DNA of 64,000 nucleotides from Mesorhabditis belari (GCA_958450365.1 CAUEEP010000741.1:4629501-4693500); one strand, 5' to 3'. Counted from the stretch's first letter, positions 30,351-43,129 are shown. Notes: generated by a model from the letters alone, not told the origin. Numbers and translations: made by a program.

Positions 30351-30629
30351 GACGAAGATGGAGGAAGGAGGAAGAAGGAGGAAGGAGAAAGAAGAATTTT
30401 CTAGGAGGAAGAAGCCTTTTCCCTTTTCCTAGAAAGGAGCCTTTAAAGCATCCGTTTTGACGCCAAATTTCCAATTCAAGTTTTACCTGGAAAGTCATTT
30501 TTCGACCAAGTCATTCAGATTTTGATTTCAGATTCGAATGCCTCATACCTGATTCTATAAAGTGCACTGGATGTCCAGACAAAAACTCACCTTGAATTCG
30601 TGCCTTTCCCTAGTAAAGCCAGTGCCACA

Positions 30630-30702
30630 AGTTCCAGGCAAGGCCAAGCCAAGGCCAGGCCAAGCCAAGGCCAGACCAAGCCAAGGCCAGACCAAGGCAT
30701 TT
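30630..30702. repeat. CCAAGGCCAG repeats
   Basis: Five to six copies of GCCAAGCCAAGGCCAGRCCA. A palindromic pair, TTTTAGTCAGTCAACTGACC and the inverse upstream at 30,728, follows. Confidence 0.8.
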
Positions 30703-31149
30703 TGACCTGATCGTAGCCTTAAAAACAGTTGACTGACTAAAAAAAGCCTTTTAGTCAGTCAACTGACCTTACCCAACTTATCCCGAGCTAACGCTGGCTC
30801 AAGGTGTTTAAATAATAGTACAAGTTATAAACAAAACATTGAAGTGTTTAACAATGGAAGAATTGAAAAACAGAGCACAGTTTGAATTGGGAAAAAGAAC
30901 ATTTTAAATACATTTAAACTGTAAACACTGTAAACAGTAAACACTGTAAACTGTCAACTTAACTGTAAACATTTAAACTGTCTAAACCTTTAAAATAGTA
31001 GAAAGTTTGCAGTTTTAACTTTCGAAAGAACAACTGTAACTAGGTTAGATCAAAAAAAAAGCTCAAACTCGTTTTAAATATTATTAAAGTGAGTTAAAAT
31101 CGAAAGGTTCTTTAGAGAAGGAATGCTTGAGACAAACTTGATAGATTGG

Positions 31150-31560
31150 TGATAGATAGATAGACTTCAGAAAGTTTTAAGAGTTGATTTATGAATCTAA
31201 ATCAAAAGCACTATTGCAAAAAGAACGTGATAATTCGGAGACTGAACACCCAATCTATGCATATGTATGCCGCGAGTGGGATGGGCGTGAGAAATCGCTC
31301 GAGAGATTGGGGGAAAAGATTGGGACTCAGCAAACAGATCTTCTCACCCCTTTCTCACCTCTTCCCCATATATAACGTCTCAATATAAACCTCTTTTTCT
31401 GGAAAGAGTCTGGAAGAGACGGGGTGAGTCATCGAGATGCTAATTTCGTCTGATTCACACGCCTTTCGCGACACTTTCCATATTCGGTCACTGGGTCAAG
31501 AAGTTGAGGAATTTCGGGAAACTATTGGGCTAGGGAGAATGGAATGGTGCCGAACTTTAA
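31150..31560. other. non-repetitive island with possible promoter-like motifs
   Basis: Contains GGTGAGTCATCGAGATGC (a TGAGTCATC bZIP-type site) and CCCCATATATAACG (a TATA-like run). No coding frame is supported. Confidence 0.3.
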
Positions 31561-31789
31561 AGACAATTTTTCAGACAGACAGCCTTCTTTAAATACTTTA
31601 AATTTCTTTTATCAAAGGATCCATTATTTCTCTACAAAGTGACTTTTGAGAGATTTCATAAAGCTTTTCTTTCGTTAAGTTTATGGATCCTGAAACAAAG
31701 CTAGTCAAAATGTCAAAATGGTCAAAAGCTAGTCAAAAGCTTGTCAAAAACTCATCATTTGAACCCTTTCTTCCACATAAACCTTCTTT

Positions 31790-31990
31790 GATGTCTAAAT
31801 CAAAAGATAGAGAACCCTCAATTGCATAAGTTGCCAAATTTTCAGAAAGATCCCTTTAACCGTTGCCGCTAGATGACAGTTTATAAGTTTTGTGCAAAAA
31901 ATGGTCATTTGTTGAGCTGAGGCGCTGTTTGAGTTCTTTTTTTGAATACCATTTTGCAGAGAATTAGTTAACCTTTCTATTGATATCAAA
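31790..31990. repeat. dispersed repeat copy (GCCAAATTTTCAGA family)
   Basis: The core AGATAGAGAACC...GCCAAATTTTCAGA resembles parts of the mariner relic at 12.4-12.5 kb and segments at about 43.25 and 62.84 kb. Probably debris of one mariner lineage. Confidence 0.5.
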
Positions 31991-32194
31991 CACGTATCAT
32001 TTCACGAAGCCTGCTAAAAGTTTTAGAGATTTCTTTGATTCTCGGCGTCATTTCATTCCCCCAGCTGAATTTATTAGCTGACTTCAGTTTTTATTTGGCT
32101 ATGACACTGAAAAGACAAAAATTACAATGTATGCTACAAGAAAAACAATGGAAAACTTGTTCAAAAAGCTTGAGAAATTAATCAAAAAGCTTTA

Positions 32195-32295
32195 TGTCTG
32201 AGTTGCTAGGGCTGCTAGAGCTGCTAGGGCTGCTAGAGCTGCTAGGGCTGCTAGGGCTGCTAGGGCTGCTAGAGCTGCTAGAGCTGCTAGTTAGC
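32195..32295. repeat. 9-bp repeat (GCTGCTAGG)
   Basis: About ten copies of GCTGCTAGG/GCTGCTAGA. Confidence 0.95.
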
Positions 32296-32371
32296 TAATG
32301 CCAGTTCTACGTGTTATCAAAAATTCAACTTGAGGTTAATTCTGATTTAACACAGTCAATTCTGCTGAATT

Positions 32372-32500
32372 TTGGTGAGTTCTAGACAATTCTGGTCAAT
32401 TCTGGTCAATTCTGGTCAATTCTGGTCAATTCTGGTCAATTCTGGTCAATTCTGGTCAATTCTGGTCCATTCTGGTCAATTCTAGACAATTCTGGTCGGC
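32372..32500. repeat. 10-bp repeat (TCTGGTCAAT)
   Basis: About 12 copies, with a few TCTAGACAAT variants at each edge. Confidence 0.95.
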
Positions 32501-32579
32501 TGCTGTCTAAATTTGAATGAAAAAGTCTATTGAATCAGCAATTCACTATTAAGAAATGCAAAAGTACTCCTTCCTTCAA

Positions 32580-33420
32580 ATAAAAACAAAACAATGACTC
32601 ATCGAAAACATTTGAGCCCAAAAGATCACCTGAACGAACAACGTCAGTCTCGTACTTGTCAAGTTAATTCAACGAGATCACTCCCGGAGCGGAGATGTCA
32701 AGTGAATTCGTGTCGAAGAAAGGAGAGTGAAGGGCCATAAAAGTGGCTCTATCCTTGTGAAGAAAGACTCTCTTCTTTAACAAGGCTATCTAGGAGAAAG
32801 AAGAGTCGACAAAGTTGGACAAATGAAGAGGGAGAAGAGCTGGGAAGGGGAAGGGGAGGCAGTAGATGGAGGGCCCATCTACGAGCTCAACAGGACAAGG
32901 GAGCTCTCCCCTCCTTCTCCCGTCCTGCCAAATTGCATTACCTTCGCGCGTTGCTCTTCTACCCGTCTTCTTCTGGCTAACACGGGGCTTCCCAAAATGT
33001 AACCCTTTTTTGTGAGTCTTCCTGACTTCAACAAAAAATGTGGCATTTGTTTTTGAATTTCAAATTCTGAAAATCATGTGATCATTGGAGAAAGATTTGA
33101 AAGAAAACGTTTGAATAAAACAGAAATGAAGCGTTTCTGAGTTGAGTTTGGGGTGCGACCCGCTTTAACCTTATCCACGAGGATGATTCTGCTTAAGAAT
33201 GGCCGAATAGCACAAAAAGGTTAAAAAGGGTTTCCCCAAAAGCGCTTATAACGTAACAAGAACACGTAGTATCCAACAATAGATTAATACTCTTGAGAAG
33301 AGTACGGATCGGATTGATACTACGTCGATGGTGACACAAATGTTAGTAAAACGGTCTCTCTACAATGTTAAACCAGTTATCTAAACAGGATTTAAAACCT
33401 GAAGGGTAGCATAAAGTAAA
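32580..33420. other. non-repetitive island, no gene recognised
   Basis: Includes ACAATGACTCATCGAAAAC (an AP-1-like TGACTCA), purine-rich GGGAAGGGGAAGGGGAGGC, and a small inverted pair CGTAGTATC/GATACTACG at about 33,267 and 33,317. No coding pattern. Confidence 0.3.
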
Positions 33421-33911
33421 GTGAATTTATAACGTTACTGTTTATTGGTACAGAACCGAAATGCAACAATACCTATTACAAAAACAGCATGCGCATCAAA
33501 AATGAAACAACAAAGTCCCCCAAGAGGGAAGGCCAGAGCCCGCAGACCAGAAAAAACAATTTCGGGAAGGGAGAAAAGGGCGAAAAATGCGACGCGAATA
33601 ATTGCAAAATAGCGACGCAAATAGGAAGGAAACGGACGCGACCGTTGATCAAGTCGAATTTCTCATTTAGGATTGATTGAAGCTCCTTAACTAGTTTCAG
33701 AGTTTATTTCTAACTATAAGTATTCAAATGAATATTACTCAAGTCAAACAATCTACAGAAATCCAAACAGTGAAAGAAACAGAAACAAAGAGACATTAAA
33801 AACTTTGTGTTGCTTATACAGTTTTGTTTTTCCCATCTCACAAATGTTTTTATGCTTTCCTTTTAGTTAATGATTGTTGTTTAAAGTTAAAAGTAAATAT
33901 TTTATGATTAG

Positions 33912-34035
33912 ATTAAAGGGGGGTATTAATCGCGGCCGGGTGACGATAAAAATTTTTTTACGGCAACCACCTGTTTTTTTTATTTTAATATCGCTGATTT
34001 TAATATAAAAAGAATAAAAATCACCCGGCTAGAGT
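33912..34035. repeat. small foldback (GCCGGGTGA termini)
   Basis: GGCCGGGTGACGATAAAAAT on the left pairs imperfectly with AATAAAAATCACCCGGC on the right. A short MITE-like unit. Confidence 0.5.
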
Positions 34036-34282
34036 GATTTGATGGGTTTACAAATTTTTGGAGACACTGCAAGGCTTGGAGAAAAACAAGATCGTCACTC
34101 ATCAGACACCTCAAATCGCCTTCCTATCTTATCAAGTTCCAGCGCATCTTCACCAGAAGTGACTGGATCTCCTCCACCGTAGAACGTCTTCAGCGCTTTG
34201 ATTGACAGAATTAGATCTTTTTTCCATTTGTGGTCGCTTGTGGTTTTAGTTTTCTCAAATAGGTGCCTTTTAGGTGTCAAAA

Positions 34283-34880
34283 CAACTAAACAACCAGACA
34301 ACTAGACAACTAGACAACTAGATAACTAGATAAATAGATAACTAGATAACTAGATAACTAGACAACTAGACAACGAGACAACTAAACAACTAGACAACTA
34401 AACAACTAGACAACCAGATAACTAGATAACTAAACAACTAAACAACCAGACAACTAGACAACTAGACAACTAGACAACTAGACAACTAGACAACGAGACA
34501 ACTAAACAACTAGACAACTAAACAACTAGACAACTAAACAACTAAACAACCAGACAACTAGACAACTAGACAACTAGATAACTAGATAAATAGATAACTA
34601 GATAACTAGATAACTAGACAGCTAGACAACGAGACAACTAAACAACTAGACAACTAAACAACTAGACAACCAGATAACTAGATAACTAAACAACTAAACA
34701 ACCAGACAACTAGACAACTAGACAACTAGACAACTAGACAACGAGACAACTAAACAACTAGACAACTAAACAACTAGACAACTAAACAACTAGACAACTA
34801 AACAACTAGACAACTAAACAACTAGACAACCAGATAACTAGACAACTAGATAACTAGATAACTAGTTCTAGTTGTTTATT
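34283..34880. repeat. 8-bp satellite block (AACTAGAC), 0.6 kb
   Basis: About 74 units of AACTAGAC with AACTAGAT, AACTAAAC, AACCAGAC and AACGAGAC variants. Variant order repeats over longer blocks, so higher-order duplication occurred. It ends in a GTTGTTTATTACAAACAA palindrome. Confidence 0.95.
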
Positions 34881-35694
34881 ACAAACAATTAGACAACTAG
34901 TTGTTTGTAACAAGCAATGAATTTTAAATGAAAGTGATCAAAATAATATTTCATATATGAAGATCTATTTTAGAGACAAAACAGCGTCCAAGATTTTCAT
35001 TAAAGCATTTGGCGTCGTTCGAAAACATGATATTGAGGCCTCACGAGACACGTTTGAGGACAGAAAATGAGCACTTGCAAGAAGAAAAAGACGCGAATCC
35101 CACCCATTCGCAACAAGAAAACGACCAAAAAACGTCATTATTTCAGAGAAAATTTCCAAGAATGACATTTGATCAATGGATGGAACGGAAGTCATTTAAA
35201 GGGATTAACCCTTAAAATTGATTATGTTTGGGTTCAAAGATCTGCTCGAATCAGCTTGGATTCAAAGATTTTCCCTAAAACACTGTTTTTTTTTGTTTCG
35301 TTTAAACTTGGAATCCTTTTTCAAACAACCGCTGAAATTTGATCCAAGATGAACCTAAAGGATCAAAGGTGTCTTGTATCGGAAAAACCTGAGAAATGGG
35401 GAAAACTCAAGGATCAACAAAGGAAATGGAAATTGACAAAGATAACGAGAACGATAACGACAAAGATAACGATAAAAGTTGACTTTGATCAAATACTTTT
35501 TGTCCAATCTTTGGCAGTATCAAGAATACTAGCAAGGAAGTAAAGCCGATGATTAATCAAAGCAAACTGATCTGCCGAATAAGCTGAGCTTTTAAAAATT
35601 GACTCAATAAATTAAAAAATGTTTTAATACTTATTTTAATGTTAAAATAGAGCGAATTCAAGCGGTTAAATAGCAAAATAAAATGAAAGCAAAA

Positions 35695-36065
35695 GGACGG
35701 GATCGAACCCGAGCAAAAGGTGGACAGCTTGTCTCGGAAACCAGACTCTTACCCGCTACACCACGAGGGCACGTTTCGAAAAGGGGAAAGAAGCCTTATA
35801 GGTACAATCCTGGTTGAATCCTGGTTGAAAAATCCTGGTTGAATCAATCATCAATCAATCCTGGTTTTGAAAACAAGACTCTTATCCGCTTGACCACGAG
35901 GTGAAAGAAGTGACCACGAGGTGAAAGAAGCCAAACGGTGAAAGAAGCCTTATAGGTACAGCAATCTAATCCTGGTTGAATCAATCATCAATCAATCATG
36001 CAATCCTGGTTTTGAAAACAAGACTCTTATCGACTACACCATAAGCCAACGCTTCGAGACGGTGA
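35695..36065 (-). pseudogene. tRNA-like relic with two partial repeats
   Basis: The first unit (35,695-35,775, minus strand) has GTGGTGTAGCGGGTAAGAG and GGGTTCGATCCC but no paired acceptor stem. Two truncated copies of its 5' half (AACAAGACTCTTATCCGCTT and AACAAGACTCTTATCGACTA) follow at about 35,873 and 36,005, each beside an AATCCTGGTTGAATCAATCA repeat. This looks like local amplification of a SINE or tRNA pseudogene. Confidence 0.6.
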
Positions 36066-36599
36066 AAGAAGGCTTATATAGGGAAAAGACCTTATCTAGG
36101 TCCGTTTTTTTGACCTTTAATTTGAGGTTATCTCAGCCTTGTGAGCTTCCCTTTTGAAATCTTTTGCTGATTGTACTTTTGCTCTTTGTGCTTTTGTGCT
36201 CTCGTGCAAACACAACCTTCCTCGTGCACTTAGTTTCTCATTTTCAACTTGATTTGACTTGATTTGACAACTTGATTTGCTAGAAAATGAAGGATTCAGC
36301 ACGAGAAATGGTGTGTTCTCGCTTTCGAGCACAAAGTACAACAATATATGGTTGTACTTTGTTGTACAATACAAAATACAACAGTAAAACAATGTGAGGT
36401 TCCTTTTTTAGTTCTCTTATAGGTCAAAATTTAATCGTTAGAATCATAAAAAGACTTTTTCTTTTGAAAAATTGACTAAATAATCTAAGACAAACAAACT
36501 TAGTGAAAGCTTACCCCATTTATTAAAGCTTTATGGCCGTGTAAAGCTTTATGACCGTGTATGGCCTTTCAAAAAAAGTCTAAAAGTATAAGGAGTTTA

Positions 36600-36970
36600 A
36601 AAAGAGCGCAAGAAAACGTCAAAGGGTGAGGATCCTAATTGTGAAAAAGACGACTAAGGCCAATTTTGGGGAAAAGGAAAAAGGGAGGGGTCCCCGATCC
36701 CTTCTTTTTCATCTCTTTTCCTTTCATTTCCTTTCTTTCCTTCAGTCTGTCTGTTCCCTTCTCTTCACTCTAAACAACTATCGAATCGGGGTTGGAGACA
36801 GACTGGGGACATCAACAGAGTGCCCCCTTCCCCTTTCTCCAATCTCAGTTTGGCAACAATCGACCCTGATACTGGACACGAAAATACGCTTTTGGCCTTT
36901 TCACGTTCGTCTTGAATCGAATTTTGAAAACATCACGCATCTGAGACAAAGCAACGAATGAAAAGAAAAA
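36600..36970. other. non-repetitive island, no gene
   Basis: A pyrimidine-rich middle (TTTCCTTTCATTTCCTTTCT) flanked by balanced sequence. The open frames lack splice support. Confidence 0.3.
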
Positions 36971-37194
36971 CAGTGAAGAACAGTGAAGACATTATGCTTA
37001 TTACTTCTTATTAACTTTTGATTCTTCTCAGCTTGGCCAGTCAACTTGAGCCCAGAGCTGTTCCAAGAAGCTAGAAAAGAGAAAAACCAGAGCTCAGGTC
37101 CAGAGAAAAACCAGAGCTCTGGTCCAGATCTAGCAAAATTTACTAGGCCTAATTCTAAGCCTAATATCTTCGGGACCTGGATCCAGAAAATGGG

Positions 37195-37265
37195 GATTGA
37201 GCCCAACTCAAATAGATTTAGTGCAAGGCGCTAGCCGCTAGCCTTTCCACTAAGCCTCACCCCAA
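37195..37265 (-). pseudogene. tRNA-like relic
   Basis: Minus strand: GGTGAGGCTTAGTGGAAAGG (A-box-like) and GGGCTCAATCCCC (B-box-like). The gap between them is plausible, but the stems are broken. Confidence 0.4.
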
Positions 37266-37564
37266 AATTCGCAATCTTTGGCGAATATCTTCTTTAAAAT
37301 TTCAAATTTTAGCTAGCTTTTTGTTTTTTAGAAACTAGATTCAATTCTGTGTTAGCTTATACAAAAATTATTTTGATTGGACAACAGATCAGTAATCAAA
37401 ATAATCCTAAACATTTTTCCCCGGCTAACCAGCTTCTCTGGCCGATTCCTGGCCGCCAGTTTTAAATTTAAATCAACTTTGGATCAGATAAACTTTGGCC
37501 ACTTTGACAGTTTCCATTTTTAAGGGGTTTTTAAATCAAAAACTATAACTCTAGTCTCATAATT

Positions 37565-37715
37565 TGGAATAAAAGAAGAAAGAGAAGAAAGAGAAGAAAG
37601 AGAAGAAAGAGAAGAAAGAGAAGAAAGAGAAGAGAGAGAAGAAAGAGAAGAAAGAGAAGAAAGAGAAGAAAGAGAAGAAAGAGAAGAAAGAGAAGAAAGA
37701 GAAGAAAGAGAAGAA
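37565..37715. repeat. 9-bp repeat (AAGAAAGAG)
   Basis: About 16 near-identical copies. The minus-strand Phe-Ser frame here is an artefact. Confidence 0.95.
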
Positions 37716-38504
37716 GGAAAACAACGAGTGTATGCTTTTTTTAGTTAAACGCCGTTGGACATTTTCGACCAAGGTGATAAGTTTTAGTGCATTTTGTATT
37801 TTTAGTTTTAAATTTGAACTTAAAATGAAATATAATTCCGCATAAAAGAAAAACCTTTCCTCAAATACGTTTCCCACTAATTTTTTTTGCAAATTTTCAA
37901 TGAAAAATTCTTTACCTAGCTGTACAAATAGTTCTGCACAATGAAATGATCAAGAATAAGATAGAGAAAAGATTTGAAACTGAAAATATTAAGATTTAAA
38001 GATACAATCAATACGACGAAAAAGAAAAACTGAAAAGTAACTCGAAAAGTAAATTTTCGATTCAAAAAAAGTGAATTAAAGAAGTTGGATCGCTTGAAAA
38101 ACTCAAGAGGAATCGAGGATGTCACCTCGAAAAAGCGCTCACTCGAATTCGAATCAAAAAGAAATGAGGAAAATGGGAAAAAGGGTCAAAAGCTTATGGA
38201 AAGCTTTCTCATAAAAGGCACGGCATTGAGCTGCAATGCCAAAACAATTGGCCTGTTATGTGGGAAAAAGAGAAGGGATTGAGAGTTGAAGGGAAAGCCG
38301 ACAGAGTCAGCGCTGATCCTGAGTGACAGCCGATGCTTATTTTGAGGCTACCCCAAATAGACCTTTTTCCGATAACAAATATGCGCTTTTTGAAAAGTTG
38401 ACTATAACTTTTTCTTGCCAACTCCTTCATTTCTTTATTACTAATACACTTGGATCTGATTTTCAAGTAAGACGGGAGTCCATGGGTCTGAAGATCCAGG
38501 TATT

Positions 38505-38650
38505 TCCTTCTTTCTCTCTTTCTTTCTTCTTCCTCCTTGTCTTTCCTTCTTCCTCCTTGTCTTTCCCTCTTCCTCCTTGTCTTTCCCTCTTCCTCCTTGT
38601 CTTTCCTTCTTCCTCCTTGTCTTTCCTTCTTCCCCCATGTATTCCCTTCT
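38505..38650. repeat. 20-bp minisatellite (TCTTTCCTTCTTCCTCCTTG)
   Basis: About seven copies with a C/T variant. Open in several frames on both strands. Confidence 0.95.
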
Positions 38651-38665
38651 TTCTCTTCGCAAGTT

Positions 38666-38755
38666 AAGGTACTGGATAGCTCAGTGGTTAGAGCAATTGG
38701 AAAGCAAAAGCTCGGAAAGCAAAAAGTCGAGGGTTCAATCCCTCGAAAATCTACT
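38666..38755 (+). pseudogene. tRNA-like relic
   Basis: GGATAGCTCAGTGGTTAGAG is a good D-arm/A box, and GTCGAGGGTTCAATCCCTCG is a perfect T-arm. The central part is A-rich and expanded (GGAAAGCAAAAGCTCGGAAA), and no 7-bp acceptor stem is seen. A retrocopy or SINE head is likelier than a working tRNA; an intron-containing tRNA is not excluded. Confidence 0.5.
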
Positions 38756-39289
38756 TTTTCTTGCCAACTCCTTTACTTCTTGATTATAATTGGGAAGAAC
38801 AAGCGAAAATTTGGGCATAGATAGCATAATCATAGCCTAAATACCCGCATAGGCATAGATAGCATAATCATAGCCTAGCCTTTGATTACATTTAACAACA
38901 TTATCAAAAAAGAAAGTGTAGTTTTTATCAAAACATTCTCAAAATAGCTGGAGAATATTGTCAAGTCAAGATCGAGTTTATAAATGAGCTTTAGTCATTT
39001 CGGAGAGTTTTCATCTGAATTCTGCAACAATTTTTAGTTTTTCTCTAACACGAGATACAAAATTAGGTCTTTTCAGTGTAAGATCATGTGCAATACTCCT
39101 AAATTTCATTCAATTTCATCAAACTAACATCGACTAGCAATAGCTAGCTAGCAACGTCCATTTAACAATTGGCTCAATACAGGAATAGACGAAATATTAA
39201 AATTTCTGGTTTAGAATTTAAACTAGACCACTCAAAGAAATGATAAAACGATTTCAGTACCTTTTTTTGCGCGATTCAACCGATTATGC

Positions 39290-39720
39290 TATCTATCGCT
39301 TCATAAAAAGCAAACAGAAATGGAAAATAGAAAAAAAGTGAGAAGTATCAAAGTGAAATGATCGTGTCACTTTTTTTTTTTGCTTTCTGGAAACCTTTTT
39401 ATGACCTTTTGGTGTAGTGTGTTTATTTTTGAGAGGTTCCCCAAAGTGCGAGCAATGGGAAGGATTAGGACGGGTGAAAGGGGGAAATGGGGAAAGGAGA
39501 CAACCAACTCCCAGATACACACAAATGCACAAAGGATTTGTGGGTGCTTTGTGGATGTGTTTTTGAAATTGGTACTCATACAGTGTTTGACTATGGAAAA
39601 GTCTCGTTTTAGGCAGCTTTGTGAACTGTATCCAGGGCTTAAGATCAAGTAAAGCAGACAAAGTCAAGCTTTGGCTTGTGAAAGTGCAGTGGAACGTGAG
39701 ATAATCGAGGTATGATTATA
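39290..39720. other. non-repetitive island, no gene
   Basis: Overlapping open frames on both strands contain no family motif and no splice chain. Confidence 0.3.
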
Positions 39721-39839
39721 GATATGATTTGACGAGTAAGAAGCTTGATTGAAAAAGTGTAATTCAAACGAAAAAATGTAACCTAAACAAGCTGGAAAAC
39801 GTAATTTAAAAGATTAAATAAATTGTATTAGATCAAATC

Positions 39840-40525
39840 CGAATTGAATCAGATCATTTGAATTGAATCAGATCATCCAGATTGAATCAGATCAGATCTG
39901 AATTGAACTCGATCATCCGAGTTGAGTTAGATCAGATCCGAATTGAATTAGATCATCCGAGTTGAGTTAGATCATCCGAATTGAAACGGATCAGATCCGG
40001 ATTGAAACGGGTCAGATCCGAATTGAATCAGAACCCAAAGGCTCCTGGAGTGGACATCTACTTAAAATGGGTTGCTGATGCATGGGATTCAATTTCGAAA
40101 GAAGTCATTCGTCGATCCTTCAAAAGCTGTGTTGGAATCGATCCAAATGGTCCGGATTGAATCAGATCAGATCCGGATTGAATTAGATCATCCGAATCGA
40201 AACAGATCAGATCCGAATTGAATTAGATCATCCGAATCGAAACAGATCATCCGAATTGACTTAGATCATCCGAATTGAAACGGATCAGATCCAAATTTAA
40301 GCAGAACATCCGAATTGAAACGGATTAGATCCAAATTTAAGCAGATCATCCAGATTGAATCAGATCAGATCCGAATTGAATTAGATCATCCGAATCGAAA
40401 CAGATCATCCGAATTGACTTAGATCATTCGAATTGAAACGGATCAGATCCGAATTTAAGCAGATCAGATCCGAATTGAATCTGATCAGTTAGATCATCCG
40501 ATTTGAGTCAGATCAGAACAGAAAA
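39840..40525. repeat. GATCAGATCCGAATTGAA satellite block
   Basis: About 35 irregular units mixing GATCATCC, GATCAGATCC and GAATTGAATCA/GAATTGAAACG, interrupted by about 110 nt of unique sequence at 40,028-40,145. Confidence 0.9.
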
Positions 40526-41234
40526 GTTCTTTTTAAGCGAAATCCAAATTTATAAGCATTTGCCAATCAAAAATCAATACATCAAACCCCGTCGGGTTGC
40601 GAAAAAAGAAAGGGACATTAGTGGTGTGAGAGTTTTTTTGAAGACAAATGAATGCAACACTTGCGGGAGAGGATGAATGGGGAAATAGAGAAATAAAGAA
40701 ATAAAGAACCTAGAGTCTTAAGTTTCTAACTTAAAAGCCAAAGAGTTCTAAAGAGTTGTTAAAAACAAATCAATGCAACATTTAACATTTGCTAAAAGAA
40801 AGCTCGACCCTTTCCTCACTCATTTCTCTTTCAAAAGTGCTAAGAGAGGATATCTGCCATCAACTAAGTACGAAAACAAACAAATCATGGCACTTCATCT
40901 CACTCAACTCGACTTGACTCGACTTGACCACTCGACTTGACTTGACTCTAACAAAAATTGTGTTAGAGCTTTAGAGCTTTAGAGTTAGTTGTGTTAGAGC
41001 TTTTTGTTGCATGAAGGGAGCTTGAAATTCACTGTATTTGAACGAGTCTTGAAAATTGGAGTTCAAAAATTGGAGTTCAAAGGATAAGGAATGATTTTAA
41101 GATCGATAATAACAGATAATTTGTAATTGCTAAGGAAACAGTGAAATCTAAAATCTAAACTTTTTTCCTAACAATTATTTCAAGTCTGTTACTATTACTT
41201 GATTATTAGTACTTGATTTGAAAAAGTAAACATG

Positions 41235-41815
41235 TATATGTCGTAGCCGATGAAGGATTTCAGCCGAAGAAGTCTGAGACTCCATCCGTTTCTGATGGAG
41301 AATTCAAGTTTTTGATGGTCTACCAGGATCATTTCACAAAGTTCGTCGTTTTGCGGGCATTGCAAAGGAAAACACAATTTGAAGTTGTCGATCATCTAAT
41401 GGAAATATTCGGAACGTTTGGAGCCCCAAAAATTCCTTAGTCCGACAACGGAAAGGAGTTTGCCAACAGATTGGCAAGCTTTTACTTTTATGTCCTATCG
41501 AATTTCTTTATGACGCCTTATTTTGTTTGCCTTCAGGTCAAAGAACTCGTGAATCGGTGGTATTATTGTTTATTTTTTTATTATTCTTTATAAACTCGCT
41601 TTTTGGTATTATAGTTTATTTTTGTTGTTTAGTTTGGTCGAAAAATGCAACTTTCAATGAAAAATGCAAAATGCAACTGCAACTAGAATGCGTTTTTAGC
41701 TTCTAAGCGCCTTTTAGAGAGCTTGAGTTTATGGTATTGATTTGAGTCAATACATAACTCAAGATTTCATTTTTGAGACTTCTTCGGCTGAAATCCTTCA
41801 TCGGCTACGACATAT
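41235..41815 (+). mobile_element. TIR element carrying a broken DDE integrase fragment
   Basis: Perfect 40-bp terminal inverted repeats (ATATGTCGTAGCCGATGAAG...). Inside, plus-strand codons from about 41,275 read FKFLMVYQDHFTKFVVLRAL, then VVDHLMEIFGTFGAPKIP, a TAG stop at 41,438-41,440, then SDNGKEFANR. This is the middle of a retroviral-type integrase core (YxDHFTKF...FG.P..I.SDNG.EF) as found in gypsy-class integrases and Ginger-like DNA transposons. The downstream part, including the last catalytic Glu, is absent. TIRs around an integrase favour a DNA transposon relic. Confidence 0.75.
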
Positions 41816-42479
41816 AAAAACAAGTAATGCTTTTTAAAGCCTTTGTTTAATGCAAAAATTGTAGAGTTTAAGAAAAGAATGTAAACAAATTCTTGAAATC
41901 ATATGCTATCATGCTAAATTTTCGGTGCTCGATCAACTTCCTGCCGTTTCTTTCCCTCTCCACCATTCACGAAAAGCGAATGGCAGTCAATCCATCATCC
42001 CCTCATCGAGCTCCCCTTCTCCCAAATAATAAAACCCTCGTTATTTGTTTTCAGGTCATAAAATGATTGGTTAGAGCCCGTGTTTGGAACGACCAATCCC
42101 TAATTCAATTAGAAAATGTTGCAAGTGTCAAAAATGTTCATATTGGGTAGAGAACGTTGATATTGACTGGTTGATTTAATCGAAAAATAGCCCATTGTTC
42201 AGTGAAAGAACTGAAAGTCACCAGAAATCCAGAATTTGAACTGAAAGTCACCAGAAATCTATTGAATTCAGAAATAGATTAGCATTTAACTTTACAACTA
42301 ACTTTACAACTAATCTTTCTTCTCCTTCTTTACTTGTAAGGCAAGGGTTTTATAAAAAAAGAAAAATCTGACTGAAAAGGCCGTAAACTGAGTTTAAAAT
42401 CTGACCCAAAAGGGGATAAGATCACAAGTTTTAAGTAAACAAGTCTATAAAACTCTATAAAACAAAAAAACAGGCAATA

Positions 42480-42665
42480 ATGATTCAAAACTCTAAACAA
42501 AACACTAAACAAAACACTAAACAAGCTCTAAATAAACTCTAAATAAGCTCTAAATAAGCTCTAAACAAAACTCTAAACAAAACACTAAACAAAACACTAA
42601 ACAAAACACTAAACAAGCTCTAAATAAGCTCTAAATAACCTCTAAACAACCTCTAAACAAAACTA
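42480..42665. repeat. CTCTAAACAAAACACTAAAC repeats
   Basis: About 17 units of roughly 10-11 nt (ACTAAACAAA, CTCTAAATAAG). Confidence 0.9.
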
Positions 42666-42756
42666 TCGTATCAAGAATAAAAAAACCCAATACAAATCAA
42701 AGGAATGACTATTGTTTCTCCCGCCTTTCAGAGCCAATGGAGGGAACAGATTCGGA

Positions 42757-42788
<32 letters not shown>

Positions 42789-42792
42789 AATT
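42757..42792. repeat. GAAA tetranucleotide run
   Basis: Eight copies of GAAA, flanked by ordinary sequence. Confidence 0.95.
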
Positions 42793-43129
42793 GGTGAAAG
42801 AAAAGACAAGGATTGAAGGGGTCTCCTTCATGAAATCCGATCCACCATCGTTGACGCTCTCCTGTTTTTCGGGAATGGAGGAGCACGTTTTGTGGGAAGT
42901 ACAATTGTTAGAAAAGGGGTGTCCAAAACTGAATGTTTTGTAGCTAACAACAATGCTGAATGTCTGATTTTGCTTTGTTCAGTAAAGTATTGAGCAGAAA
43001 GCTTTCGTTTACTTTCGTACTTTCGTTTAAAACCAAGAAATACATCAATTGAACTACGGTTTGTTTCATTAGAAAGGCTAATTATTTTGCTGCAAAATAA
43101 CATTAAAACGGGTTTAAAATGATGTATGT

